A DNA stretch of 64,000 nt, from positions 1-64,000 of the forward strand of contig NZ_JAUCGJ010000010.1 in the NCBI RefSeq assembly GCF_030378065.1. The letters run 5' to 3'. Both the position numbers and the translations under genes were made by a program. Numbering within the stretch: position 1 is the stretch's first letter; each line of letters begins with the position of its first letter. The notes beneath the pieces are model-generated. The model ran no database searches and was not told the DNA's origin. It was given only the letters and a program-made list of their open reading frames with translations. The DNA is from Candidatus Venteria ishoeyi. Lineage in GTDB: Bacteria; Pseudomonadota; Gammaproteobacteria; Beggiatoales; Beggiatoaceae. Of the stretch, positions 36,248 through 45,879 are shown one piece after another.

Positions 36248-37042
36248 GTGGAAAAACCTATTAGACATTTACTTGGTTTATCTGGTGGAAAAGATAGTGC
36301 AGCATTAGCAATTTATATGAAAGAAAAAGTGCCTGAAATGGAGTATTTTTTTGCTGATACAGGATCAGAGTTACCAGAAACACTTGAATTTGTAAATATT
36401 ATGCAAGATTATTTAGGAAAAGAAATTACACGTATTAATTCTGGTAGAGATTTTGAACATTTTCTAAAATTAAAAGGTAATTTTTTACCTAATGCTCATT
36501 TTCGTTGGTGTACACAGTATATGAAGTTAGCACCTTTTGAAAAGTTTGTTGGTACTGATAAGGCTATCACTTATGTGGGTATTAGAGCTGATGAACTATA
36601 TCGAGAAGGTTATCTTGTTAGTAATAAGTCAAATATTCAAGCTAAATATCCATTTAAAGAAGATGGACTATTAAAAGAGGATATTCTAAGAATTTTAGAG
36701 GACTCTGGTGTTGGTATACCTAAATATTATAACTGGCGAAGTCGTTCTGGTTGTTATTTTTGTTTTTTTCAAAGGAAGGAAGAATGGGTAGGACTTTATG
36801 AAAACCATCCCGAACTTTTTGAAAAGGCAAGAGTATATGAACAATTTCATCATGAAAGAGGTAGGAATTACACTTGGTCGCCAGGTGAGTCTTTAGATCA
36901 TATCATAGCTAGAGCCGATAAAATAAAAGCAGAAGCTGAGGTTAGATATGATGCTAAACGTGCTAAAAATTTATTTGAGGCTGTTCTTCAAGAAGAAGAT
37001 GATGCACCAGAAGATCAGTCTTGCCCTATTTGCTCTATATAG
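36248..37042 (+). CDS. brxP: BrxP: PAPS-reductase/DndC-like protein of type 4 BREX
   Basis: 264 residues, GTG start. The ATP-pyrophosphatase P-loop SGGKDS is at residues 12-17. Cysteines are placed as in DndC-like sulfur-transfer proteins: RWC (Cys88), SGCYFC (Cys169 and Cys172), and a C-terminal CPIC pair (259, 262) that could hold an iron-sulfur cluster. DndC activates the DNA backbone for sulfur insertion. BrxP is the PF01507-type protein that defines type 4 BREX. It is shorter than DndC (about 500). No cysteine desulfurase gene lies nearby, so a housekeeping IscS would have to supply sulfur. The gene is AT-rich and packed between its neighbours. Confidence 0.85.
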   Translation: MEKPIRHLLGLSGGKDSAALAIYMKEKVPEMEYFFADTGSELPETLEFVNIMQDYLGKEITRINSGRDFEHFLKLKGNFLPNAHFRWCTQYMKLAPFEKFVGTDKAITYVGIRADELYREGYLVSNKSNIQAKYPFKEDGLLKEDILRILEDSGVGIPKYYNWRSRSGCYFCFFQRKEEWVGLYENHPELFEKARVYEQFHHERGRNYTWSPGESLDHIIARADKIKAEAEVRYDAKRAKNLFEAVLQEEDDAPEDQSCPICSI

Positions 37043-37054
37043 AGGTTAATTCTA

Positions 37055-37894
37055 GTGTCTTTAATCAGAACTCAAACAGCCCCTATATCAAAATGGTGGA
37101 TTACAGAAGGGCTAAAATTGATAGAAGCCCATCCTGATCTTTTCTCAAAAGATAAAATGCGGCAAATGCGTACCATGCTGATTGTTGGTTCAAATCGCTT
37201 AGATACTATAAAAGGGTGGTTACTGGCAAGTCAGATAATACAAAATGATAAACGACGGTATTATTTATCTGATTTTGGGTATGAATTAAAAAATAATGAC
37301 TCTAACTTTGAAAAGTCATCAACTTGGTGGGCATTTCATTTATCACTTTGTTTTTCTTCTCGTGGTGAACCGTATTCAACACTTTTTAAAATCTTAAATC
37401 CTAGCAATGAATGGTATGCCTCAAAAAAAATACTTAAACGTATGCAAGAAAGAATTGAGCAGTCTGATAACTATATTGAGGATGATTTTCAAGGTGTTAA
37501 AAGTATGTTTCAGGATAATAAACCTTTAGCTGATTTGGAATTAATTGAGTTTAGACCTAAAGATTTAGAAATATATATCCGCCTCGGCTCCCCCACCATA
37601 TCCGATGAAATTCTCCTTTACGCCTTAACATTAGCTCGCTTCCATGTCGCTAAAAATCGCACCAGTATCACTTTTACAGAATTATTGACCTGTGGTTTAA
37701 ATCATTTTATTTGTCTTTCCCCCGATGAGCTGCGTAAACGTTTGCGTAACTTGCATCGTTCGGCGCGTTGGCAGTCTCAATTACGTTTTGATGAGGTGAA
37801 GGGTTTGGACACGGTAGAGTTTCTCAGTGAAGACTTAAATTCACATAAGATGTTATTGAATTTGTTACAAAATCATAAGGATAGCTGGCTATGA
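37055..37894 (+). CDS. DUF4007 family protein (phosphorothioation-associated)
   Basis: 279 residues from a GTG with agaggt upstream. The beginning, WWITEGLKLIEAHPDLFSKD followed by a V-G-S-N-R-L-x-T-I-x-x-W-L segment, matches DUF4007, a family found beside dnd and related sulfur-modification genes. The helical N-terminal part looks like a winged-helix DNA-binding module, which is inference. Base composition changes near 37570: the first two thirds are AT-rich like brxP, the last third is like the following genes. Its TGA overlaps the next ATG (ATGA), so translation is coupled. Confidence 0.75.
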   Translation: MSLIRTQTAPISKWWITEGLKLIEAHPDLFSKDKMRQMRTMLIVGSNRLDTIKGWLLASQIIQNDKRRYYLSDFGYELKNNDSNFEKSSTWWAFHLSLCFSSRGEPYSTLFKILNPSNEWYASKKILKRMQERIEQSDNYIEDDFQGVKSMFQDNKPLADLELIEFRPKDLEIYIRLGSPTISDEILLYALTLARFHVAKNRTSITFTELLTCGLNHFICLSPDELRKRLRNLHRSARWQSQLRFDEVKGLDTVEFLSEDLNSHKMLLNLLQNHKDSWL

Positions 37895-38361
37895 TAGACA
37901 GGAATCTATTAGCCGAAAATTTACAAATATTTCTGAATACTTATCACCATGCACGTTATCGTGGTATTGCTTTATCCGTTAAAGAAGTATTGGATGGTCA
38001 GGTTGTTTTTGAAGTATTGCAAACGCTTTTGCCTACTTGGCGAATTTGGCAAATGGGTCAGGGAAATGATGTGCCTGATTTGTCTTGTCATCGCTTGGAT
38101 TTTATTCAGCAAAGTATTGAACAAGGGCAGCGGGAAAATTTACTTGTTTTATACCCGGAAGAGTGGATGCAAAGCTGGAATTTAGTCGATAAAGAGAGCT
38201 TTTGGACGAGTTTGGCAGAGAGTTTTGGGCGACATACGGTGATTACGATATCTTTTGAAACCCATGAGACCTTACGTTTATTAAGTGCCAGTTTTAAGGC
38301 ATGGGATATGGAAGCGAGTCCTGTACAGCTATGGCTGTCTAAACACCAACCTTGGGATTGA
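37891..38361 (+). CDS. Unrecognised 156-aa protein within the BREX gene string
   Basis: 156 residues, overlapping the DUF4007 gene by 4 bases and ending 5 bases before the ATG of brxC, so it is surely part of the operon. It has a Q-rich middle and a segment with alternating hydrophobics (ENLLVLYPEEWM, then HTVITISFETHETLRL) that resembles an alpha/beta core. In size and position next to BrxC it recalls BrxF of type 3 BREX, but no Walker A motif (GxxGxGK[ST]) is present, so either it is a degenerate relative or unrelated. The segment FGRHTVITISF might be a Walker B-like strand. Function is not known. Confidence 0.6.
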   Translation: MIDRNLLAENLQIFLNTYHHARYRGIALSVKEVLDGQVVFEVLQTLLPTWRIWQMGQGNDVPDLSCHRLDFIQQSIEQGQRENLLVLYPEEWMQSWNLVDKESFWTSLAESFGRHTVITISFETHETLRLLSASFKAWDMEASPVQLWLSKHQPWD

Positions 38362-38366
38362 AGTCA

Positions 38367-41300
38367 ATGGATTTGCAATTAAAAGATATAGTCAGTACAG
38401 AACAAACCATACAAACACAAAAGCGAGGGAAGGCTATTCGTTTGGATGATGGGCTGGCAGGGCAATCTGAAGCACTGGTATCCTATTTTACGCCTACCCA
38501 GTCAGCACTGAAAGTATTAAAAAATATTCAAAAGTCGGTATTGCCTAATGCTTCACCACAGCAGCGAGCAATGATTTGGCATGGTATTTATGGCGCAGGA
38601 AAAAGTCATTTGGGCGTACTGGTAGGCCACTTGCTACGACATGGTACAGACACAAATGCCTTTAAAGGTTTGTTAAAAAAATTAGAAAATTTAGATCAGC
38701 CTACATTGGCACGGGAACTGGCAAATACCTTCCCGGCTTTGGAAGACTCAGGAGCGCGGCCTTATTTGGTGGTGCCTTTGTATGGTTCGCAGAATGCGCC
38801 AAGTTTGCAATTAGCCTTGCTGGAAGCTTTGTATGATAGCGTTTCTCGCGCCTCTGGTTTGGATGAGAAGCTGATTATTCCAAAAACAGAATATGATGCA
38901 GCGGTTACACGGTTTGAGGATATTCTAGATCATAAGCCTGAGCTACAAGATGCCAGCTTGGATAAGTGGGGGCTGATGCAGGAGTTTTTAACGGCTGATA
39001 ATTTATTGACAGGGCTAAAAAAACGTACACCAGAAGCCTTGGAAACATTTAAAGCTTGGCATGTTAAGGTTTCAGCAGGAGCGGCGTTTCGTTCCGCAGA
39101 TGCCGGGGGGAAAAATGTTACAGAAGCCTACTTTGAAGCCTGTCAGAATTTAGCGAAGCAGCATGGTTATGCAGGTATCGCTATACTTTGGGATGAATTA
39201 GGTTATGCGCTGGAAAACCTGCTCACCAAGCGCCCATATAATGCTGTCAATGAAGTATTTGCTTTGCAGAATTTTATTGAGACTTTATGCGGCAAAAAAG
39301 ATAACGGTCATTTATTATTTATGGGGCTGACGCACAGGGATTTAGGTAATTATGGCGTAGATTCCGGAGCAGAACAGACAGTTATACAACGTCTGCGTAC
39401 TATTGAAGGCCGTTTTGGAAATTTTCATATTGAGCTAAAAGCTACTGAGCAAGAAGGCTATCACTTGTTGGGGGGATTACGGGAATTTACCTCAAGAGGA
39501 GAGGCATACCTGAATGCAGCAGATGAGAATTTGGAGGCTTTAACGGGGATATGCAGCAAGCTGGCTATATTTAATAATTTTGAGCCACAGGAATTGATGC
39601 ATGTGGCACGCTTGTGTTATCCACTACATCCAGTCACAGCCGCTGCTTTGTTTGGGATAGCTTCTCGTGGTAGTTATTCAGAAGCCAGTCGTACAATATT
39701 TACTTTTTATACTGAACTAGATAAAGAAACACAGGGCAAAGTGTTTAATCAGCAGGTGGATATACAGCGTTTGTATGGTGCTGAGTTAATTCGCTTGCCT
39801 GCATTATTGATGGTCTATGAGCAATCTATCGCCCAGGAATTGCCTGCACTAGTCGATATGTATCATAACGCAGTGGCAAAGATTAAGGCGCAAGCGGATG
39901 CTGTAGAGCGCCGGGTGGCGGTGTTGACAGTAATGTTATTGGCGCGGGTGCTGGGGGATAATTTTCAGCCGACTGAAAAATTTCTGGCAATCACTTTGTA
40001 CGATGCAACAGTAGACAGCGTGGAAGCCGCATATTTACAGGAAGACTTGGATTGGTTGAAGCAGGCACAGTTTATTTATAAGAATGATCGTACCGGCGTG
40101 TGGGAGCTGGAAAGCGGTGGCAACGTTGAAGTCGGTGGATTGATTGAAGAACAGGCGCAGCAGGTTGATGCGGGTATGGGCACGCATACCTTGTTAAATA
40201 ATCATGTGGATATGTGCGCTGATCTATTTCCCCATTTAGGTATTCATGATTTGGATCCTTCCCCTGCGGGAATTGTGCGTGCATATGCGGTGCATTTGTT
40301 AGATACACCTTTTGAATCACAATTACTGAAGTTAGACAATGAATGCCTATCGGCGCAGGTATTTCTGGTTTTACCCAAAGATGAGCGCGCCGCAGAAAAA
40401 GCGCGTATTTCATGCCGTCAGGCTATAGTAAAAAATGATCGCTTATTATATTTTTGGATTCCCCGCCAGGGTACGCGAAATCTTGATGCTCATTTACGGC
40501 GTTATGTCGCCATTGAGAGGCTATTACAGCAGGCTGGCACCGGGGACAGTATGCGTCGGCGTTTATTAATGGAGTGGGAAAATAACCGCTATGCTTTGAT
40601 TAAGTTGCTGCGCGAATATTTTGGTGGTAAAGGTCTGGAGGATGGTCAGGCACAGATTTTTGCCGCTGGAGATATAGATAATCCTTTATCTTGCCGCAGT
40701 TGGCATGAATTCCGTGATCTAGTGGGAACCCAGGTCAATCTGTTGTATCCCAAGGAAGTACCGGTGCGGGCAATGAATGTGAATCATCTCTATGTGGAGA
40801 AAGCACGAAAAATTCCCAAGCTTGAGCATTTGCTGCATCATATTTTGCATTTTGATGAGGATGTCGCGGAAAAAGATCGCAATGACTTACTCGGAGAGAA
40901 AGAGACCAGTGAGCGTGCCGCAACCATTGACGGTACTTTGGGGAAATTTGCCAATGATTTATTTATTCAAGGTGCCGATGTTTGGGATATTAAAACATTA
41001 GAACAGGTAGATGAGCCAATTAAGTCGGTATTACAATTGATGCGCGATGAGTTGGTGCGTAAACGAGAAAAAGCTTATCCCGTGTCAGAACTGCGTAAAA
41101 CCTTATTAAATCCACCGTATGGGATTCCATCTGCGGCAATGCCATTGTTTGCTGCCGTTGCCTTGCGGGCGGATTACAAACGCTTAAAGTGGGTGAATGG
41201 CAAAGGAGCATTTCATCAAAATTTAGCCTCAGCATTTAATGAGGGTACTAAGGCGCAGATTCGGCACGAGGATTTTAACCGGAAGCAGTTAAATTTATTA

Positions 41301-42092
41301 CGGGCTTTGGCTAAAGCTTTGGAATGTGAGTGGGTTATCCAAGACGAGCATCAAGCAGCGCGGGAGACATTACAGGCGTTACGCAAACATATTGAAGCAT
41401 TACCGGATGCCGTAAAATATACAGCAAAATTATCCAGGCAGGCACAGGATTTTGTTAGAGAAATCACGCAACCAGGCCGCTCATCGCATGAACTGGTAGA
41501 TTTTTTATTGTTGCTCGATGGCGTTAATGAGGCTTTACGGGATGGCTTAGAGATTGATGGCTATTCCGAGGTTACTCGTCTGTTACGAAATTTATTAGGA
41601 GAGTTTGATGAGATTGCGAATGCTCGCCAGAAAGAAATTCAGAATGTGTTATATGCTTTCCTTGATAATAAAGAAAAATTAATCGCAGGCTTGCAGGCAG
41701 GTAATCAAAACTGCATCGCTAATGCATTAAGTGCAGAAAAGGCATCGCAGATGGTTGCGCCTTTGGTTCAATGTCTGGCAAATAAGTCATTGGCAGAATG
41801 CTCTGATATGGAGACAGGGCGGCTTAGTGCAAAACTGGAAAATGTGCTGAATACCGCTTTAACACCTTTGCCACCGGTATCTTCACCGCTGACTGTGACG
41901 GGGACAACGAATAAGCCAGTAAATACATTGCCACTAGGAACAGTGAAACCAACAGAGAATACACCGGCTCGTGTCGTGATGGTGGATGATATTTTAGTGA
42001 GGTTTCGACAAGTGATCGATCACTATAAAAATAAAGCGGATAAGCAAACACTGTTGCAGGCGGTGGATGCTTTACGGACAGAGTTACAATAA
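38367..42092 (+). CDS. brxC: BrxC-family ATPase of type 4 BREX
   Basis: 1,241 residues from the ATG at 38367; a TTG 15 bases upstream, inside the preceding gene, is less likely. Walker A is GIYGAGKSH near residues 73-81 and a Walker B-like strand is AGIAILWDELGYAL near residue 272. The long C-terminal part is mainly helical. Families BrxC/PglY are large P-loop ATPases needed for BREX defence and host DNA modification, and form complexes with PglZ and the modification enzyme. A paralog without the P-loop lies at 32408. Length is normal for the family (about 1,200). Confidence 0.85.
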   Translation: MDLQLKDIVSTEQTIQTQKRGKAIRLDDGLAGQSEALVSYFTPTQSALKVLKNIQKSVLPNASPQQRAMIWHGIYGAGKSHLGVLVGHLLRHGTDTNAFKGLLKKLENLDQPTLARELANTFPALEDSGARPYLVVPLYGSQNAPSLQLALLEALYDSVSRASGLDEKLIIPKTEYDAAVTRFEDILDHKPELQDASLDKWGLMQEFLTADNLLTGLKKRTPEALETFKAWHVKVSAGAAFRSADAGGKNVTEAYFEACQNLAKQHGYAGIAILWDELGYALENLLTKRPYNAVNEVFALQNFIETLCGKKDNGHLLFMGLTHRDLGNYGVDSGAEQTVIQRLRTIEGRFGNFHIELKATEQEGYHLLGGLREFTSRGEAYLNAADENLEALTGICSKLAIFNNFEPQELMHVARLCYPLHPVTAAALFGIASRGSYSEASRTIFTFYTELDKETQGKVFNQQVDIQRLYGAELIRLPALLMVYEQSIAQELPALVDMYHNAVAKIKAQADAVERRVAVLTVMLLARVLGDNFQPTEKFLAITLYDATVDSVEAAYLQEDLDWLKQAQFIYKNDRTGVWELESGGNVEVGGLIEEQAQQVDAGMGTHTLLNNHVDMCADLFPHLGIHDLDPSPAGIVRAYAVHLLDTPFESQLLKLDNECLSAQVFLVLPKDERAAEKARISCRQAIVKNDRLLYFWIPRQGTRNLDAHLRRYVAIERLLQQAGTGDSMRRRLLMEWENNRYALIKLLREYFGGKGLEDGQAQIFAAGDIDNPLSCRSWHEFRDLVGTQVNLLYPKEVPVRAMNVNHLYVEKARKIPKLEHLLHHILHFDEDVAEKDRNDLLGEKETSERAATIDGTLGKFANDLFIQGADVWDIKTLEQVDEPIKSVLQLMRDELVRKREKAYPVSELRKTLLNPPYGIPSAAMPLFAAVALRADYKRLKWVNGKGAFHQNLASAFNEGTKAQIRHEDFNRKQLNLLRALAKALECEWVIQDEHQAARETLQALRKHIEALPDAVKYTAKLSRQAQDFVREITQPGRSSHELVDFLLLLDGVNEALRDGLEIDGYSEVTRLLRNLLGEFDEIANARQKEIQNVLYAFLDNKEKLIAGLQAGNQNCIANALSAEKASQMVAPLVQCLANKSLAECSDMETGRLSAKLENVLNTALTPLPPVSSPLTVTGTTNKPVNTLPLGTVKPTENTPARVVMVDDILVRFRQVIDHYKNKADKQTLLQAVDALRTELQ

Positions 42093-42118
42093 TCATTTAA
42101 AAGGAATACTTAATTACA

Positions 42119-44425
42119 ATGCATCCGTGTATCCAGTTGCTTGTGGATGATTTTGATTTAGAAGATGGGGAGGATATTCATCTTGTTAATCCTGATGATA
42201 TTCCCCATATTCGCCAAAAAATTTATGCTCACCTGGCATATGGACAGGGCGCTTTATCCATTCGTATGTCTTCCGTTTTTTTTCAGCGTTTTAAGAGTTT
42301 TGAGGGCGGTCAAGGTATTACAGTTAAACGTATTTCCCCCTTTTTACAGTTGTCTCATCAACTGGGTGAAGCGCCACCTTTATGGCTGACTGATGCCTTA
42401 GCCGAGAAGCTAGGCTTATATCAGCGGGGTGTATTATCTGATGAATTAAAGCGGTTAAATAACAGTACGGTGAAGGTTTTAGCTTTGCTGCACTCTGATT
42501 TATTGGCACAGGATAGTTGGCAGGCGTTTTGTGTAGCATTGCAGCAACAAACATCAGATTTTATTAATATTCTAAAAATTGATGTCGTGACTGCCTATTT
42601 ACATACGCAGTTATCCACTTTTATGCCGATTGAAATTGTTGCCGGTTTTTTAAAAAACTTGCAAGGTTGTAATGATATCGCTGAGTTTTTACGAGCACTG
42701 GCTTTGGAACAATACTGGGAAAAGCTACGGAAAGTGCTTGAACAGCATTGCTGGGTTGCTGATATTGCCTTACCTGCCCGCCAATTTTCCCCAGATTTGA
42801 TTGCGCAGTTACCAGAGCTACCTTTGCAGGAACATCAAGCGCATGATTTAGTCGTCTGTTTATGTGATTTGCTAGATACAGTCGAGCGCCGTATTCGTAT
42901 GGATGAACAGAAAGCTGGCGTATTGGCTGATTTTGTTTTTGTGGCTTGGCCACAAGTATTGGCGCATTTAGCACAGTTATTTCAGGATAACTCAGACATT
43001 GGCACTACTGCGCTACGTGATGTTTTGCAGACTATGGGAGGCGATGAGGCGCGCAAGTTAGCCGTGCGTGTCAATGAACATTTGCAATATGCACCTTGTG
43101 AAGTATTACCGGAAAATGCGCCGGTAGAGCAGGTTTTAGACTGGAGTGAGCGTTATTTTTCCTATACTTTGCGTGAGTTTTTGCATGGACGCGAACCCCA
43201 AAATAGTATTTGCCAAAGTTTCAGTCGCTGGGTATATGCGCAGCAACCTCGTATTATGCGCTCTAATGCGGATTGGCGCAGTATCGCACCAACAATTGAG
43301 CAGTATTTAAGTGAAGATTATCTGGTATTGGTGTTTATGGTTGATGCCTTAGGTGCTATTCATGCAGACATGCTGGAGAGAATTTTACGTGAGCGGGTTA
43401 ATGATTTGCATATTGATTCACGCACCGTGTTTGCACCACTACCAACTTTGACTGAAGTGGGTAAGGCTGCGGTGCTTACGGGGCAGGCTGCAAGTGAAGT
43501 TTCAAGTGATTATGAAAAGGCATTGCGACAACGTTATGCGACTTGGTTGGAACAGCCTGAATCCTTGAAAATTGTAAAAAGTTTTCGTGAATCAAGTGAA
43601 CATTTAGATGCCAATACACGTTTGTTGGTCTATTTTGAAAATCGTTTGGATGAACGTTTACATGGTTGTTTGAGCTTTGCAAAACATCGTGAGGAAGTTG
43701 AGCCAATATTAAAGCAGTTGACACGCAGTTTGGCTGACTGGGTTAAAGATGCGGTACATTTGGGTAAAAAACCTATCATTTTGATTACGGCTGATCATGG
43801 TGCAACGACAATTGCCCAAAAGGAAGCTTGTCATTTAACTGAAACGATAATCAAAGATCGGGTACTGCAAACTAATGAGGAACAAGCACATAATTTGCCA
43901 GATGATTTTGTTTTTATCCCTGGCAGGAAGCCAAAGGGTTATGCTGTACCTTTAAAGCGTATACATTTTGGTGATACGCCCTTAACTCATGGGGGGCTAA
44001 CCCCTGAAGAAGTGTTTATTCCTTTGTTTACCTTGAGCAGGGAGGCTTTGCAGGCAGATGAAAAAATACCTATTAAAGTGAATGTGCTCAAACCGCGCTG
44101 CCCAACTCTGGAAAAGGGTTGGCATTTAGAGCTATCCATATTACCCCGCATACGCCTGAATAAATTGCAGTTGCAGTTTAATGAGCCATTTGATGCCAAT
44201 ACGCCAAATTATAGTGATTTACAGGCACACAGTGAAACCAAAATTCCTTTGCAGTTGGTTTCAGAACAGGCACAGTCAGGATTAACTCAAGTGGATTTAA
44301 CATTGCGCTACCTACCAGATAAGCAGACTACATGGACATCTTTGACGGTCAATTTATCTTTAGATCTGGTTGCACCTCTCATGCAACAGACGCAGGAAGC
44401 AGATAATTTTAATAAAATGTTTTAA
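42119..44425 (+). CDS. pglZ: PglZ alkaline-phosphatase-fold protein
   Basis: 768 residues with aaggaat as ribosome-binding site. The phosphatase-superfamily metal ligands are visible: FMVDALGA (Asp409), ITADHGAT (Asp559, His560) and THGG (His624). PglZ is the one protein shared by all BREX types. Its biochemical role is still unclear, but loss abolishes defence. The N-terminal 400 residues are helical and the last 130 form a beta-rich end. It lies 26 bases after brxC and 14 before brxL. Confidence 0.9.
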   Translation: MHPCIQLLVDDFDLEDGEDIHLVNPDDIPHIRQKIYAHLAYGQGALSIRMSSVFFQRFKSFEGGQGITVKRISPFLQLSHQLGEAPPLWLTDALAEKLGLYQRGVLSDELKRLNNSTVKVLALLHSDLLAQDSWQAFCVALQQQTSDFINILKIDVVTAYLHTQLSTFMPIEIVAGFLKNLQGCNDIAEFLRALALEQYWEKLRKVLEQHCWVADIALPARQFSPDLIAQLPELPLQEHQAHDLVVCLCDLLDTVERRIRMDEQKAGVLADFVFVAWPQVLAHLAQLFQDNSDIGTTALRDVLQTMGGDEARKLAVRVNEHLQYAPCEVLPENAPVEQVLDWSERYFSYTLREFLHGREPQNSICQSFSRWVYAQQPRIMRSNADWRSIAPTIEQYLSEDYLVLVFMVDALGAIHADMLERILRERVNDLHIDSRTVFAPLPTLTEVGKAAVLTGQAASEVSSDYEKALRQRYATWLEQPESLKIVKSFRESSEHLDANTRLLVYFENRLDERLHGCLSFAKHREEVEPILKQLTRSLADWVKDAVHLGKKPIILITADHGATTIAQKEACHLTETIIKDRVLQTNEEQAHNLPDDFVFIPGRKPKGYAVPLKRIHFGDTPLTHGGLTPEEVFIPLFTLSREALQADEKIPIKVNVLKPRCPTLEKGWHLELSILPRIRLNKLQLQFNEPFDANTPNYSDLQAHSETKIPLQLVSEQAQSGLTQVDLTLRYLPDKQTTWTSLTVNLSLDLVAPLMQQTQEADNFNKMF

Positions 44426-44439
44426 GTAGGCGCATTACA

Positions 44440-45843
44440 ATGGCAATTAATTCAGATTTTGATCATAAACTCATTAGTATTTTTGGTGATATTAGTATTG
44501 ATAAAGCAGCGGTGCGAGACTTAAAAATTCGTGATGCACGCACTATTACCAGTTTTGTAGAGGAATGGCTGGTTTCACGTTATCAGCAACCGGGTAAAAG
44601 TAATGCGCAAGTGTATGCAGATATTACCGATTTCATGAGTAAGCACTTGCCGACAAAAAATGAAAAACAAACAATTAAACATCGCCTGAATCAAGGGGAG
44701 TCAATTGTATTACTTGATCGCTTTACGGTTAGTGTGGATATTAAAAAGAAGCAAAGTTTTATCAAGATACCATGTCTGGATGAGAATAATGCTGTTGTAG
44801 ATAATGGCGTTCTGGATGCAAATCCTGGTTTGCTCAGTGGTGGTCAATGGGGCGCGGGACGCTTATATGTCAGGCCGGAAGGGAATGCTCATATTATTGA
44901 ATTAGTGGAGTTTAAGCCAATGCAGTCAGGCCAGGTGCGGCTGGACAATATTATTGAAGCGCGTCAGCAATTTAGCACACAGGAATGGATACATGTACTG
45001 TTGCGTACTATGGGTTATGAGCCCAGCGCCTACTCTGAAGCCGAGCAATGCCGAATAATTTTGCGTCTATTGCCTTTGGTGCAGAAAAATTTGAATATGA
45101 TGGAGCTGGCACCCAAAGGCACGGGGAAGTCGTTTATTTATGACAATCTCAGTCGTCATGTATGGCTAACGACTGGCAAACTAAGTCGTGCTCAATTATT
45201 TAAAAATTTGAATACTAAAGAAGAAGGTTTGTTGGCACGCTTTGATGTACTTGTTTTGGATGAGGGACAGTCGCTTGAATTTACTGGTAGTGGGGATATT
45301 CATGCTAACTTCAAAAATTATCTGGAATCTGGACACTATTCTATAGGTCAGGATAAAGTTACCAGTGAATGTGGCTTGATGTTATTAGCAAATATTGATT
45401 TATCTTCAAATAAGCAACCTCGCCGCCCAGATTACATTCGCCACCTGCCGGAAATGTTTCATGATGATGCGCTGATGGATAGGTTTCATGGCATTATCCC
45501 TGGTTGGGAAATTCCTCGTTTTAGGACTGAACATGCTGCGCAAGGGCCAGGCATCAAAGCCGATGTATTTGGTGAATATGCAAACCAAATCCGAATTGCT
45601 GGGCATTATGAGCTTCCCTATGGGGAAGTGCCTATACTAAAAGGGGATACCCGTGACAAAAATGCAGTGGAGCGTTTAGCTAAGGCCTTATCAAAGTTAC
45701 TGATGTTGAATCCTGACGATGCAGAGTATGAAAATTATGTGCTGCACCCAGCAATGGACTTGCGAAAACGGGTACGAACCCAGTTAGCGGAATTGAACCC
45801 ACATGAGTTTTCAGCGGCTTTGGATGTGAGTATAAGTGCTTAA
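44440..45843 (+). CDS. brxL: BrxL, short form (AAA+ without visible Lon protease domain)
   Basis: 467 residues. The start FDHKLISIFGDISIDKAAVR is typical for BrxL. Walker A is APKGTGKS near residues 224-231 and Walker B is VLVLDEGQ near residues 270-277. Many BrxL proteins are about 680 residues and end in a Lon-like domain with a Ser-Lys dyad. Here the protein ends soon after the AAA+ part, so it corresponds to a shorter subfamily of about 450 residues. BrxL proteins assemble on DNA as a ring. The next gene starts 36 bases later. Confidence 0.85.
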   Translation: MAINSDFDHKLISIFGDISIDKAAVRDLKIRDARTITSFVEEWLVSRYQQPGKSNAQVYADITDFMSKHLPTKNEKQTIKHRLNQGESIVLLDRFTVSVDIKKKQSFIKIPCLDENNAVVDNGVLDANPGLLSGGQWGAGRLYVRPEGNAHIIELVEFKPMQSGQVRLDNIIEARQQFSTQEWIHVLLRTMGYEPSAYSEAEQCRIILRLLPLVQKNLNMMELAPKGTGKSFIYDNLSRHVWLTTGKLSRAQLFKNLNTKEEGLLARFDVLVLDEGQSLEFTGSGDIHANFKNYLESGHYSIGQDKVTSECGLMLLANIDLSSNKQPRRPDYIRHLPEMFHDDALMDRFHGIIPGWEIPRFRTEHAAQGPGIKADVFGEYANQIRIAGHYELPYGEVPILKGDTRDKNAVERLAKALSKLLMLNPDDAEYENYVLHPAMDLRKRVRTQLAELNPHEFSAALDVSISA

Positions 45844-45879
45844 ATTTCTTTTTGATGGGAAATTTATATCAACAAAAAT

